The translations under genes were made by a program, and so were the position numbers. The notes under the pieces are model-generated. The model ran no database searches. It was not told where the DNA came from and was given only the letters and a program-made list of their open reading frames with translations. 64,000 nucleotides of DNA from Hofstenia miamia (Eukaryota; Xenacoelomorpha; Acoela): NCBI GenBank assembly GCA_004352715.1, contig SCFE01000044.1, positions 2,098,372 through 2,162,371 of the forward strand, given 5' to 3'. Below, in pieces: positions 43,120-56,053 of this stretch. Position 1 is the first letter of the stretch; every line of letters begins with the position of its first letter.

Positions 43120-46071
43120 ATGTTGAAAATAGACAGCAAAACCCTGCATCCATACTTCATGGGAACAATGAAAATGAGAAATAATGCATATCAAAAACTG
43201 TCACCAGAAACAAAAAGTCACATACGAAAAATAGCAAAACAGAGGGCAGTAATCTACTGATAGTACTCAACGCGCAAAAGAAACTGATGGTCAACACAAT
43301 CATTAGTTATCAGAGAGAATTAGATGAAACAATGGAATGACCATACATGTGCAACACAGTTCACGTCACTTTTGATGATAATTTCACATTGGAAACAGCC
43401 CAAGCAATTATGGCGCACATGGACCAGCTCGTGAAAATACCAGAAATCAATATTGATAAAGACAACCTTACGATCATTCACATTCTAAAGGAGAAAGAAT
43501 ACAACAAAAATTTGGAGAAGCAGTTAGACCAGACTTTCAGAATGGGTAGAGTACAAGGCGTAAGAGTAATCATTATTGGAAGAACAACAGTCAAGGAATT
43601 ACCACCATTCTTAAGAGAACTAGAGATGCAGGTAGAGAACATGTTCTTATGGGAGAAAAATCACAGAGTTAATTTGCTTAGACCTATAAATTGACTATTG
43701 GGTTGCCTATTGTAGGCTAATGGTGGACCCATGCATCACCATCAACTTATTCAAACAAGTGAAAACAATAGAGATGACAATGCATGCAGAGGGTGTCAAA
43801 AAGCCAAATACACTATTCATTAAGTGTAGCCTCATGCAAAGACAGGAACACATAAAAAGGATACAAGAGATATGGAGAGAGATGAAGCTACAAAAGGAAA
43901 CAGAAGAAAAGTGGCCAGAGATACATATTGAGGCCCTGTCAAAGAAATACCATAAGACTGTTAAGATGGCGCTGTCAGAAAAAAACTAGAGCATACAAAT
44001 TAAACTCAACAAAAGACTTTAAAAACATGATATTTGAAGAAAAGAACGCCCAAGACATAAGGTCTAGAACCACAGCTTGGATTCTAGCAATCTTTATGAC
44101 GCAAGAACAAGAATTGAAGCTGTAATTTCCAGAGCAGGACGCCACAGATTAGCAAAAGCCAAGAGATATGAAATTGCGTTCTCCCCAATAAACATCCAGA
44201 CAAAGAATTGGTTATTAAAAGGGCACTTGGAGAAATTGACATCTCCAGACAAGAGGAAGAAACCAATGCAGGAGGTCGAAAGGTTTATCAGCAGATTAAT
44301 TGTTAACAAGAGTCTGTTAGGCAGAATGGTGGACATAGCAAATAGAACAGGAATTGCGCTGGAAGAGATCACTATATTCAACAAAACCATGAGGAAATAT
44401 ATGTGGGGCACCACATCTGAAACAAGATTAAGACGAGTCGACATGGAACTGTGGTAACAATGAAGAAGATAATCAAACAAAAAATCGTAGCACCAAAGAA
44501 ATTGTAACAATGATAGGGAACAAAGAAATTCAGCAAATGTTAGAAACAGACATGAAAAGATATGAAAAGGAGAGCCCTTACTGCACATTTGTAATGATCA
44601 TTAAGAGCACAGAGATGTTGCGGAAGGGAGGAATAACAGAACCAGTGGAAGTTCGCGAAATGACAATGAAAACGCAAAAAGAAATGCTAGAAGAAGAAGA
44701 ACTTCTAATGTCGACGCAACTAATATTATCGCTGAAAACACAACAACAAATAGATAGAATCAACATAGAAAAATGGGATGGATTGACACAGACAACGAGA
44801 GATTCCTAGTCGAGATAAAAATAACAAAGGAGAAAGAAAAAATTAGCTCGAGAAACTACCAGTATGTGAAGGAAGAACAGACAGTAGCATCAATGAAATT
44901 CATGTTCACGGAAGCATTTACAGAGACAGAATTGGAGGAGATGCTTAAACCATATAATCAACTAGTGGTTGATGTGGAATGCATCACGTCGAAATTAGAA
45001 CTAAATGACAGCATACAAATGAAAGTGAGTAGAAGAGGACTCACACAGATATTCTGGGAAACATTAAAAGAGAGCAAAATAAACTATCCAGCCACAATCA
45101 GGCTAGCAACAGCATCGATAAGATCACAAGATTACAGAGAAATAGAACAACAAATAAGCACAAAAATCCTCATATGCACTCCACCAAAAACAGTGTCGAT
45201 CCCAATGTTGCTCCCATGATGGAGGATACTGAAGAATGTAAAGATTGCCAAGACTTTCCTGCACAAATACAAGACCTACGTGAACACAAAAGAAGATATG
45301 AAAGCAATAGTTGAATGAGATGACTATAAAAAGTCAAAAGAGATATTACTTAACAATCAAAATAAGGAGAGAGTATATGTTGAACGAGTGATAACTCCTT
45401 ATCAACTATACACACAAGGAAAACTGATTCATGAACAACTAAAAGAACTGAGAGAAGAAATCAACAAATGTACAACTAAGGCAATCATGTTATTCTTGGG
45501 AGTAAATGACGTGGTGTGGTTGGACTTATGGGACAAAGAATACTGCTTTTATGACGTCATGAAAAGGGTGGAAATAGTCACGATGATGAGGCTGAACAAG
45601 AATAATCCGACAACCATAACCGAAAAAGAAGTAAGAGAGAACATAAGCTTCTTTTACAAAGATGTGGTAAACACAAGAAGCCTCAGGAAAGTGTTCAAGT
45701 TCTTTTATCTGAACACCACAGTACGGGAAGAAATGGCGCACACAAGTAGAGCAGATGCACAGATGACATAATTGATAGCAATAAAGGGAATCCACCTGTA
45801 TAAGAAATTCTACAAAATCTTCTCAGAGAAAATGAATGAGCTTAGAGAAATAACAGTGATATCAGAAAATATTAAAGAGGCAAAATTCCTCCAATATCAT
45901 AGCATGGTAATAACAGAGAGAGAAGTGGTACTGAAAATGACCAAACAACCAGAATTCGCAATGATAAGCTAGAGTGATCCCCAAGAAGAAACACTAATAA
46001 AAAAGGCAGATGAGTTAGTCCATGGAGAGTGCGCAGTGCTGAAAATAACGCAAGCTGAGGAGGGCATGTAG
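43120..46071 (+). pseudogene. ORF3 of element C (about 985 codons, unknown function)
   Basis: The most complete copy. Starts M-L-K-I at 43120 and ends A-E-E-G-M with TAG 46069-46071 inside the LTR. Open pieces: 43347-43694, 43720-43989, 44077-44457, 44510-44809, 44773-45219, 45388-45771, 45772-45972. Conserved with A: T-L-E-T-A-Q-A, V-I-I-I-G-R-T, F-I-K-C-S-L-M, M-W-G-T-T-S-E-T-R-L, M-K-F-M-F-T-E-A-F, S-I-P-M-L-L-P, F-Y-D-V-M-K-R-V-E, N-I-S-F-F-Y-K-D-V. The product is charged and soluble-looking, with no transmembrane segment or signal peptide, and I recognise no catalytic motif. Few breaks over 3 kb imply it was under selection until recently. Lesions include TGA 45217-45219 (Arg in A) and a TAG near 45970 (Trp in A). 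Confidence 0.78.
46051..46066 (+). promoter_or_regulatory. polypurine tract of element C
   Basis: CAAGCTGAGGAGGGCA directly before the 3' LTR. Confidence 0.85.
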
Positions 46072-47216
46072 CATAATGCAAAGAAATTGCTGCTAATGAA
46101 AGAAGAAGAACAGATGATTAATCAAAACTAAGATTGAATGATTATTTAGAAAAACAATTTAAGTTTAATTATCAGAAATTATCTTTGTAAAAATGCAACT
46201 AAGTAACAATATAGCAAATTAGTACTTGTCGTCAAATTTGACAAAATGAAGGGGGCAAATTCGCTTCCATTATTTTCAGCCATTTTGGCAGATGAATTAA
46301 ATTTGACTTTTGAATGACAGGTACTTTTTCAAGTTAAATATAAATAGAGTGTAAATCAATTTGGAAATAGTTGAAGTAAATTCGTTGAAAATCTTATCAT
46401 TAGATTTTATATTGGTTTGATTATTTAATAAAAAATGTCAAGCTAAATGGTAAATGCAGTAGTAGTGGTTTGGGAACACATCAGGAGCAACTCAAGGGTC
46501 CTTGATCCAAACCATGAACCTGCATTTACGTTAGGTGTATGAATAGGAGTTTTTCTCCATTTAGCTGGCTACAGATTTGATCATTTACATGTAATCAATA
46601 ATCAACATCTGTAAGAAAGGGCTGGATAGCCCAACATAGGTTATACATATTTTATGTAATAGACTTAGGTGACCTATAATAGACTGATAAATCGACGGAG
46701 CATTTATTATGTTATTTTATGTAAGGTAGGAAGCTGCAAGTTATTAAGTAACTTAATTATTTTAACTTAATTAAAGCCATTAGTTTTTGGTAATGGCTAA
46801 AGTAATAATTATTAAGCAGCTAGTGACATTGCAAGGTTGTGAAGTGAATTAAATACACAATACAAATTCAGTTTAAGTCAGTTACAATTTACATTGAGAA
46901 CTACACTGAGCTAGGATAGGGAACACATAAGAACTTTGTTGAGCTGAGGTTCGAAGCCACCAAGATTGGCTATGGAAACACAAACAAAAAGATGTAGAGA
47001 TCAGAGTTGGCCGGAGGCCATAGAGATATCATCTACAGAGCAGACCTATGATGGAGGAGTACCTAAATAGTATTCAGTTATTTCGATTATAAGAAGGATA
47101 ACAGAAATATGTACATGAAATAGCTAAAATGAGTACATCTCTACCAGTGGTTGAAGTGAGACAATAGTTTAAAAGAACCATTTAATCCCCCTTGACACTT
47201 GGTAGCTGATGCTACA
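46067..47216 (+). repeat. 3' LTR of element C
   Basis: 1150 bp and very like the 5' LTR. It has about 36 bp near 46345-46380 that the 5' LTR lacks (sequence between the TATA box and TCTTATCATTAG). Confidence 0.92.
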
Positions 47217-47734
47217 CTAGTAAATGTTCAATAGTCAACTAAATGAGAATAAAACCCCTATACCTAACATAAGTGCACTTTTGTGATCTGGCACAGAGAC
47301 TCCAGAATTGATCTTGTGATGGATCCAGATTACTACTAAACACAACTTGTTTAGCTTGACATTGTATTAAATATCCAAAATTATTAAACAAATAATTCCA
47401 AATGAATTTCTTTATCAATTGCTTACAGTGAATTTAATCTATTTGTAGTATTTTTGGAAAAGTACCTGTTAATTTCAAATTTAAGCTGTTCATCTGCCAA
47501 GATGGCGACTAAAAATAATGGAACCAACTTTGCCCCTTTGGTTTTGAAAAAAGTAATATTATCAGCAGATACTAATCTCTAATTAATGACACTTGTTCTT
47601 GCTTAGTTGCATAATAAAAATTAATCTAAATATATCATATATTTTCACACTGTGTTTTTAATCATAATTGTTTTTGATCTTATTCTTCTTCTTAATTGAC
47701 ATTAGCAGTTTAGATTACTTTGAATGATGCAACA
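47217..47734 (-). mobile_element. reverse LTR, right part, after element C
   Basis: Continues the reverse LTR of 37191-37697, ending GATGCAACA at 47734. It contains a reversed U3 motif TCTGCCAAGATGGC (a perfect YY1-type core) near 47495. Confidence 0.75.
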
Positions 47735-48460
47735 TTAAGTTAGGTGTACAGTTAAGGGTTTTTCATCTCCCACTTGGCTGACTATTGATCACTTTCCATC
47801 ATGTACATTATAATAATTCAGAAATGGCTAGTTATCCAAATGTAGGCTATATCTTAATGTTGTTTTAGATCTAAGTCATTGACTATAATGCAACCAATAA
47901 TGAGACTGTTTGTTATATTTATTATTTTATTTTAATGTAGGTTTGAAAGCTGCTATTTATTTAATAAATAATTTGAATGCCAATAGTTTTTCAATAATAG
48001 CTATATTTTAAACATATAACTTATTAATAAACCAGCTATTGATAAATCTGATTGCATGATACTTATGTCAGTTTATTTATTGAAATTAAAACACAAAATC
48101 ACACAATACAATGAGGTTTTAAGTAAATTGTGTCTAATCATTAGTAAGCACTGTCATAGGTTAGGGTACACATAATAAACTTCTTTGAGATGAGTGTCAG
48201 AGATTCATCAAGGAAATTGGATTACTGGATTAGTTGCCAGCAAAAAGAACAGCTTTGGGCAGGTGCCCAACAAACAGGAAAACTGTAAAGAAACCTCACC
48301 TAAATAGTGATTGTTAATATATTTGTTAATTAATGTTACCAGAGAAATATTTCTAATTCATAAAGCAGTTGAGAACAAATAGAGCCCTTCCCATCAAATT
48401 GATAGAGATCCAAAGTATTAGATTTTGATATTTTGAAATTGGGCCTGGTAGGAGATGCTA
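47735..48460 (+). mobile_element. LTR 3' half
   Basis: Begins in the TTAGGTGTACAG block and holds TTGGGC-AGGT-GCCCAA (48255-48270) and CACCTAAATAGTG. It ends GGAGATGCTA. The 5' half is missing; the reverse LTR just upstream probably interrupted it. Confidence 0.7.
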
Positions 48461-48993
48461 TGCTAATGTGATTGAATTAACTAACCAAAATTTTTTAATC
48501 AAATATAATTAGTGTGTGAGCATGGGCTCATCAACAAATTCATTTGGCAGAACACATACAAGTCTACATGCATTTAAAATTAAAATTAACAGGTACTTGT
48601 TTCTTAATTTTAGAGTATAAATAGTGAAAATATAGTGCCAGTGTGATGAAATAAATTCTTAGGAAGTAATTTCAATTCACTTCTTATTTCACTGTTTGAA
48701 TATTGAATGTCAATGTCTAGCTAAGCAGTTCATGCAAAGTAGTGGTAAGGATTCCACAACAGGGATGATTCAAGGTACTATGCCTGTGACCATAAAATAT
48801 ATTTATGTTAAGGATATGATTTCAGGTTTTTTCAATAGTCTGCTTAGCTAGCTATCTTTTATTTTCAAACCTGTATGCCATAATAAGTTCAGAAATTGCT
48901 TCAGTGTTAGTTAGACCAATTCCTGCCAAACAGATCAATAATTATATTAAAAGATTTAATTTACTTGCAATTGGCATGGTTGGAGATTCTACA
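48461..48993 (+). mobile_element. short divergent LTR
   Basis: Contains AACAGGTACTTG, GTATAAATAG, TCTAGCTAAGCAG and AGTAGTGGTAAGGATTCC in LTR order and ends GGAGATTCTACA. At about 530 bp it is internally deleted. Confidence 0.65.
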
Positions 48994-49309
48994 TTAATCA
49001 GGTCTGTTCTAAAGCTCACTCAAAACTCTTATTTTTTGCAGTGTGGAGTGAATGAGGTGGCTAAATATTAGGGCAATAAGGTTATCTTCTTTTAATTGTC
49101 TTACAAGGGGCCAATATCAACATGAAATGATAGAGAGGCTGATAGAACCATTTCAGGAATACATGATTCACACTATGTCTCATCCATGATGCCACAATGT
49201 ATTGTCCATGATCATGATACTGATATGCTTATTTTGATTCCAAATAGAACCCACAACCTGACACACATTCAAATATTTGGATTGTCTTATAGTAGGGTGC
49301 ATACCATTC
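48994..49309. other. unclassified sequence between LTR pieces
   Basis: No ORF or repeat recognised. Confidence 0.4.
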
Positions 49310-49963
49310 TATTATATGGAATTCACACAAACAGCCAAATGTGGAATACATTTTAATATTTTAGATCCAAATTGTTGATGATAATGTGACCATAAATTAT
49401 TTGTTTAGTAGTAATAAATGTAAGCTAGGAAGCTGCTCTTTATTTGTTATATGCATGATTGCTCACTGATAGTTTTTGGTAATGGTGATTTAGCATTACT
49501 ATTATCTTTAATTATTTGATATCTGTCATGGAATAAGCAGCAAGTGAAATGTCAGGTTGTGTAACAAAATTGATAGTTTATTTAATTAGTTAATCTCTGC
49601 AACAACATGAAACCACATGAGAGATAAGTCAAATTGTCAAGTCTATTATCCAAACCACAGTAAGCTAAGTCACACATAATAAACATACTTTGAGGTGAGT
49701 GCTGGCAAAACCTCAAGATTGATGTTGAATTGGATTAATTTTTGATATGGAGAACAGTGTTAGACAGATGCCCAAAAAGAGAAATCACTGTATGGAAACT
49801 TCACCTAAATAGTGGAGGTTATTTATTCAAACAATTTAAGTTTGTAGAATTCAATAAATCCCTGTAGTCATCAGAATTAGTTAGATCCATTCCCACCAAA
49901 CAGATCAAAAATTAAATTTAAAAATTTAATTTATTTGTAATTGGCCTGGTTGGATATTCTACA
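49310..49963 (+). mobile_element. LTR 3' half, divergent
   Basis: Matches the same LTR subfamily as 48461-48993; both end in GGTTGGANATTCTACA. Contains TTTTGGTAATGG and CACCTAAATAGTGG. Confidence 0.65.
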
Positions 49964-50382
49964 TTATGATTTATCTTGATAATTTCAAATATTTCACTGG
50001 ACTTGTCTGGAGTTCAATGTCTGTGGTAGGGGTCTGAATATCAAACAATAGGCAGGTATTTGAGGCTTTGGGGTCAATGATTGAATTTGTTTGCCTTATT
50101 TTTCCTGTTTTTAATGTTTGTCATTTTTGTATCTGCTGTAGTAGTCTTTTTCCCATGCAGGGTAATCTCTAGGTTTGGTCTTTGCATTTAAGCTATGTTT
50201 TGGTTTTGAAAAGTAATTTTCTGTCTTTAAGTTCCCTTTTCTTGTGTATTCACTCTATGATCACATTACAACAAAATAATTTTCCTTATTATGTTGCCTA
50301 TGCATTACTATTGTTGGATTATCTATCTTCTTGATTGCCCCTTTAATGTTATAATTTGATATTGAACTAACATTAGAATTAA
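49964..50382. other. unclassified sequence
   Basis: T-rich plus strand, no recognised ORF or repeat. Might be reversed coding sequence of an element, but I could not align it. Confidence 0.35.
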
Positions 50383-51014
50383 TGTAGCATCATCCAAATA
50401 AAACCAAAAATAAGCTGCAAACGTCAAGCAAAGTGAGAATAAGATCAAAAAAATGATGATTAGAAATATTGTATTTAGATCAAACAGATTAATTTTGATT
50501 TATTTGTATTATGCAACTAAGAAACAATATGTGTCAAAAATGACAGATTAGTATCAGTCAATAAAAATACTTTTGGCAATACAAGGGGGCCAAATCACTT
50601 CTATTATTTTTAGCCACCATCTTGGCAGAAGAGAAGCTTAAATTTGAAATCAACAGGTACTTTTCTGGAATTACTATAAATACGAATTAAATACTGTAAG
50701 CAATTGAGAAAGAATTTTATTTGGAATTCTTATTTTGTTTCTACTATAACAGTTTGATTATTCAATATGATGTTGAGCTAGTTGAGTGGTGTTTAGTAGT
50801 GGTCTGGATCCCTGTGCCAGACCATGAAATTGCACATAAGTTAGGTGTAGGAGTTTTTCTCTTGATTAGCTGACTAGTGATCATCTAATACATGTATCAA
50901 AATAATTGACTTTGAACAAATGGTTGGATGACCAAAACCTAGGGAATATATTAATATTATTTTAGATCCAAATTAATGACCAATAAGTGACAGATAAAGT
51001 GACCATACATGTAT
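50383..51014 (+). mobile_element. LTR, 5' part, split by element F
   Basis: Starts TGTAGCATCATCC. It breaks at CATACATGTAT where F begins and resumes at 55006 with GTAT and the next LTR segment. Confidence 0.83.
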
Positions 51015-52174
51015 TGTAGCATCATCCCAAAAAGAATAGCTGCAAACAAAAGGAATAATGTTGAATGATTATAGTGATTAAATATAATCAGAAATATGAT
51101 TGTAAAATTTAGTTAATTATTCTATTCATTTTGTAAGATGCAACCAAGCTACCATATTGTGCAAATTAAGAGAAACATGTTAGCTGATTAAGTAAAATTT
51201 GACAAATTGCAATGAGCGAAATTACGCTTACGTATGAACAGCCATATTGGCAGAAGAATTATTTGAAATTCAAAATCAGCAGGTACTTTAAAATTTTTAA
51301 ATAAATAGCTTTGAATTTAACGAGAAATTTGATGAACAATAAATTCTTCGGAGTTTATTTTATTTTCATTCTTCATTTATCTGGTTTGATTATTTAATAA
51401 AATGTTCAGCTAAGCAAGTTGTGTCGAGTAGTGGCTGGATTCCATCATGGGATCGATTCAAAGGGTCCTTGTGCCAGTCACGAAACCGCACTTATGTTAC
51501 GGTTAGGAGTTTTTCGATTCTTGCCTAGTCTGACTATCGATCTATACATGTACGAAATAATTAATGCTTGAAACGACTGGATAGTCGAACCCTAGGAATA
51601 TACATATTCTTAATAGTAGGAGACTTGACTATAATCGACCAAATAAATGACCTTACATGTATTACTATTAAATGTAAGTATAGGAAACTGCAATCTTATT
51701 AGTTAAATTACAAAGCCAATAATTTTATGGTAATGGCTACCTTGATATTATGTGAATGCAGTTAGTGTCAATGCCCAGTTGCTTTACTTAATCAAATCAA
51801 CAAACACTTTACAAAATTGAGTTTAAGTCAGTTACAATGTGACTTGAGTGCACACACTGAGCTAAAGTAAGGTACACATAATTAGTTCCAGTTGAGCTGA
51901 GACGGTGCAGTGGATTCAGTCATTGTTCGTGAAGGAGGGGAACTGTGTTATGGAGATCGGCCTCAGGCAGTAGCCCACAGAAGAACTGAAGAGGAAACGT
52001 CACACGGCTCCGTCACCTAAACAGTGATAGTCAATATTCGATTAACTTAACTAGTTAATTGAAAAGGAAAAGTTTGGCGGTTCAATAAATTAGTAACTCC
52101 TCACCCGCAATTTACTGAGTGAAAGTTATCAACAATAATACATGGTGCAAATAGGCCAGGTGGAGGATGTTACA
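51015..52174 (+). repeat. 5' LTR of element F
   Basis: 1160 bp, TGTAGCATCATCC...GGATGTTACA, gap-free and therefore the best reference LTR of the A-type subfamily here. Confidence 0.93.
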
Positions 52175-52723
52175 CTATGCTATCTGTTTCTGACGTTAGC
52201 TTGATCATTTTTGTTTGTCTGTAGAGGTTGATTGCAATGCATGGATCTACCAATATTCTGTAGATTTGTGCACAGTAATCTATTTGTAGGTCAAATCATA
52301 TAAATTCTGGAATCATTGTGCTTTTTGATGTTCTTTCCCAAGTAAAGATGTTTTCAGTTTGCATGCATGCTTCTTGTAAGTGCTCAGGGATGTCTTCATT
52401 TGTTGATACTGTGATAATCACTACTTCTCCTCTTCAATTATTTCTGCTTGTGTCTTTGTGACCATCTCACAGACCTCCACTGGTTCCATTATTCCTCCTC
52501 ATTTCATCATTTCCGCACTTCGTATAATTTTTGTGAATGTACATTATGGGCTGTCTTGTTCATATCTTTCAATTTTGAGTTCAAGTATTTTCTGCATGTT
52601 CTCTTGTACTACTGTTATCCTGATTTCTTCTGTGCTTGCTAGTTTCTGTTTAATGATTTTTCTTGTAGTTATCCATGGTTGGTTTTCCATTTGTCTCATT
52701 CATGTTTCAGATGTTGCTCCCCA
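52175..52723 (-). pseudogene. inverted, permuted ORF3 fragments in element F
   Basis: The minus strand reads first a mid-ORF3 piece (G-A-T-S-E-T, P-W-I-T-T-R-K, E-P-V-E-V-C-E-M; about 52723-52425), then an N-terminal piece (F-D-L-Q-I-D-Y, V-D-P-C-I-A-I-N; about 52424-52175). In A and C the order is the opposite. So the block is both inverted relative to pol and internally permuted. Confidence 0.7.
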
Positions 52724-52724
52724 N

Positions 52725-53000
52725 ATTTTCTAATTGGACAAGAATTCAGGGTCTGCACAGACAACAGCAGTTTTGCATGGCTAAAGAAGTTCTTGGGAGA
52801 CAAATCAGGAATAGTGTCAAGGTGGATCAAGTCCCTAAATGAATTTACTTCACCATCAAACACCATAGAGGAACACTACACACCAATGCAGACTTCAGGA
52901 CCACACTCCCAGAGTATCAAAGAGATGCAGCCAAGGAAGATAGTGAAAGTAAGCAATTTCAATTCTTACCACATACAGAATATGAAGGATTACCCAAAAT
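52725..53000 (+). pseudogene. RNase H C-terminal part of element F
   Basis: Starts at I-G-Q-E-F-R-V-C-T-D-N-S-S (third catalytic Asp) directly after a single N and continues to a tail matching A. Frameshifted near 52860. Confidence 0.8.
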
Positions 53001-54096
53001 AAATGTTGATAAGAAAGGGCAAGCAGTCTTACTTATCATGATCAAAGAAGAAATATCAGAGCAAGAGATTGTAGAAAAACAAAGGGATGACATCATACTA
53101 AACCAAAATCATAAAAAAGCTACTAGAGGCACAATTAAAACTATCAAAACTAACAGCAAGTTACTATGAGAGATACAAATGGAAGATAAACAAAAACAGA
53201 CTCCTATATGTGGAATCACAGAACAACAGGATTGCAATCACAGAATAGTATAAAAGAGAATTAATAAGTAAAGTGCACAGGAAGGGCCATCCAGGCATTA
53301 CACAATCAGAAAGCATGTTCAACTCAAGATTTATCATGGCAGTGGTCAGGAAAGTAACAGAAGAAGTGATTAACAAATGCACAGCATGCATCCTAAACAA
53401 CAATCAGCATTTCCCAATCCAAAGTGCACCACTAGAGAAGATCATCCCAACACAACCCAATGAAATTGTACACATAGAATTGGAGATGTTATCAAGAGAC
53501 AAAGAAGGATACCAACACCTGTTAGTAATGTTGGACAATTTTACTAAATAAGTAAGGATGATCCCAATGAAAAACACAACAGTGGAAACAATGGCAGAGA
53601 TAGTAATGAAAGAGTGTATCCTGAAGATTGGGCTGATGGAGACAATAAAAACAGACAAGGTTCCACAGTTTGAAATTGGTATATTTCAGGAAATGTCTCA
53701 GCTATTAGAAAGAGTCAGTGAAAGAACAACAGCATACCACCCCCAGGTGAATGGTGCAGTGGAAAGATTGCACCAAATGTTAATTAAGCTAATAAAAATC
53801 ACAACATCAAGGATAGGAGGATGGAAATGGTGAAAAGTAATTGAAATGGTCGAGTTTTTTTATAATATGTCTGTACACTCAATGATGGGAATGACACCAT
53901 TCAAGACAATGTTTGGAAGGGAAGCCACAACACCACTATCAATGCAATACTTCAATTATAGTGAAAAAATGGACAACAAATATGTAAACCAACTAAGAAG
54001 CCAGATTACTGCAATACATTAAATGATGTGTCATAACATAAAAAAGTCTGCCATGAGACAACAGCAAAATTACAACAGGAAAATTTATGGTCATGT
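53001..54096 (+). pseudogene. integrase of element F, truncated by its 3' LTR
   Basis: HHCC domain (H-R-K-G-H-P-G, C-T-A-C), then D-N-F-T-K, T-D-K-V-P-Q-F and Y-H-P-Q-V-N-G-A-V-E-R, so the D-D-E residues are visible. Stops: TAA after F-T-K near 53550, TGA 53831-53833 at an Arg codon of C. It ends at Y-N-R-K-I-Y-G-H where the LTR starts, so the GPY/F part, spacer, ORF3 and polypurine tract are missing. Confidence 0.85.
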
Positions 54097-55005
54097 TGTA
54101 GCATCATCCAAAAGAACTAAGCTGCAAACAAAGATTAACGTCGAATGATTAATAGTGATTAGAATTATGATTGTAAAATTTAGTTAATTATCTTATTTAT
54201 TTTGTAAGATGCAACTAAGTCACAATATTGCACACTCTAAGAGAATTACTGTAGCCAAATTAAGTAATTTTTGACCAATTGTAACAAATGAAATTACGCT
54301 TGTGCCAGTCACGAAACCGCACTTATGTTACGGTTAGGAGTTTTTTGATTCTTGCCTAGTCTGACTATCGATCTATACAAGTACGAAATAATTAACACTT
54401 GAAACGACTGGATAGTCGAACCCTAGGAATATATATATTCTTAATAGTAGGAGACTTGACTATAATCGACCGAATAAATGACCTTACATGTATTACTATT
54501 AAATGTAAGTATAGGAAACTGCAACCTTATTAGTTAAATTACAAAGCCAATAATTTTATGGTAATGGCTACATTGATATTATGTGAATGCAGTTAGTGTC
54601 AACGCCCGGTTGCTTTACTTAATCAAATCAACAAGCACTTTACAAAATTGAGTTTAAGTCAGTTACAACGTGACTTGAGTGCACGCACTGATCTAAAGTA
54701 AGGTACACATAATTAGTTCCAGTTGAGCTGAGATGGTGCAGTGGATTCAGTCATTGTTTGTGAAGGAGGGGAACTGTGTTGTGGAGATCGGCCTCGGGCA
54801 GTAGCCCACAGAAGAACTGAAGAGGAAACGTCACACAGCTCCGTCACCTAAACAGTGATAGTCAATATTTGATTAACTTAACTAGTTAACTAAAAAGGAA
54901 AAGTTTGGCAGTTCAATAACTTAGTAACTCCTCACCCACAATTTACTGAGTGATAGTTATCAACAATAATACACGGTGCAAATAGGCCAGGTGGAGGATG
55001 TTACA
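54097..55005 (+). repeat. 3' LTR of element F, internally deleted
   Basis: 909 bp. Jumps from U3 (GAAATTACGCTT) to GTGCCAGTCACG at about 54301, losing about 240 bp including the U3 motif and TATA region. The rest is almost identical to 51015-52174. Confidence 0.88.
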
Positions 55006-55009
55006 GTAT

Positions 55010-55505
55010 TAATATATAAATTTAGGTTCAGAAGCTGCTCAATACTAATGCATTTATTAGAGCCAATATATTTCAGTAATGGCTACATGTAACATTCATT
55101 AAGCAGCTAGTAACAAGTCAGGTTGCAAACAAATGAAACATTTTTACAAAATAGAGTTTAGGTCAAATTGTGTCATGTCTTGAGTCTGCACTGAGCTAGG
55201 ATAAGGTACACATAAATTGTATCAATGAACTGAGGTGTGGAACTCAACCAAATGGGACATCAAACGATTTTGGTGAAACTGGATGTGGAGATCAGCTTCA
55301 GGCAGATGCCCACTACTGATTGTTGGAGAAAATGCCACATGGCTTCATCACTTAAATAATGAACAGTTAAATCTAGTTACATTGTGTTAATAGAAACAAA
55401 AACCAAAGCAGTATTTAATTAAGTAAATCCCTACCTGTAAAACTATGAATAGTGTTATGCAGTACAAAAGATAAATAGTAATGATGCCTGGTAGATAATG
55501 TTACA
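55010..55505 (+). mobile_element. LTR, 3' part, after element F
   Basis: Completes the LTR that starts at 50383; ends GGTAGATAATGTTACA. Contains a hairpin-related AGGCAGATGCCC near 55300. Confidence 0.8.
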
Positions 55506-56053
55506 TTAATAATGACCATCACTGTTTAGTTGACAACAACTGTAATCCAAATATTTGGGCATCTGCCTGATTCTGATTCTTTCACCAAATTTTCATAAAT
55601 TAAACTACTTCCAATTCCATTTTGATGATGACTCACCTCAACATGAGGATTTGTTATGTGTACCCTTATTAGTGTGGTATTAAATATTCACATCACAACT
55701 CAACTTAACCTCTAAATTTCGTAAACCATACAGTGTAGTGGTTTTACTACAGTAACACAACTATTAAAAGAATTGACCTTGACACTAGCTGTTGATTGTA
55801 AATGAAAACCATTTATATCAACTAATCAAATATATACAAATAACTTTCTAATAATGAAGCCTCCTAACTAAAATTTAATAATTCAAAATAATATAACAAC
55901 TCTTATCAGTCAATTATCATTATCAATTTGGATCTGAAATAATAAGGTTACTCCCATTATTTGCCATTCTGCCTTTATTGAGTTTATTACTATATGTATA
56001 TTGAAATTGCATGAATAGGAAGCTGGGCACAATAGTGAAAAAACCTTATATAT
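55506..56053 (-). mobile_element. reverse LTR, left part, degraded
   Basis: Reversed LTR blocks such as CACTGTTTAGTTGACA and TTATGTGTACCC. The outer end is missing. It is interrupted by the LTR at 56054. Confidence 0.6.

Larger units (their letters stand above)
37698..47216 (+). mobile_element. Element C: Ty3/gypsy element with Gag and RT deletions
   Basis: LTRs 37698-38811 and 46067-47216 share TGTAGCATAATSC...GATGCTACA. The flanks GTAG (37694-37697) and CTAG (47217-47220) are a likely 4-bp duplication with one change. It keeps the primer site, protease, integrase, spacer and a nearly complete ORF3. It has lost most of Gag and the catalytic RT and N-terminal RNase H region. It sits inside a reverse LTR, which itself sits in the SRCR intron. 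Confidence 0.9.
51015..55005 (+). mobile_element. Element F: rearranged gypsy element inserted in an LTR
   Basis: 5' LTR 51015-52174, 3' LTR 54097-55005, target duplication GTAT at 51011-51014 and 55006-55009. The interior has no primer site, Gag or RT. It starts with ORF3 sequence on the minus strand, then a single N (52724), then plus-strand RNase H and integrase that run straight into the 3' LTR. The matched duplication shows both LTRs belong together, so the interior was rearranged or misassembled. Confidence 0.82.

Noticed and set aside
43120-46071. ORF3 as an envelope gene
   Set aside because: No signal peptide, transmembrane helix or cysteine-rich ectodomain is visible in either A or C.
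52448-52733. Plus-strand ORFs of 64-107 codons near 52450-53000
   Set aside because: Up to 52723 they are the antisense of ORF3 fragments; the last part is the real RNase H frame.
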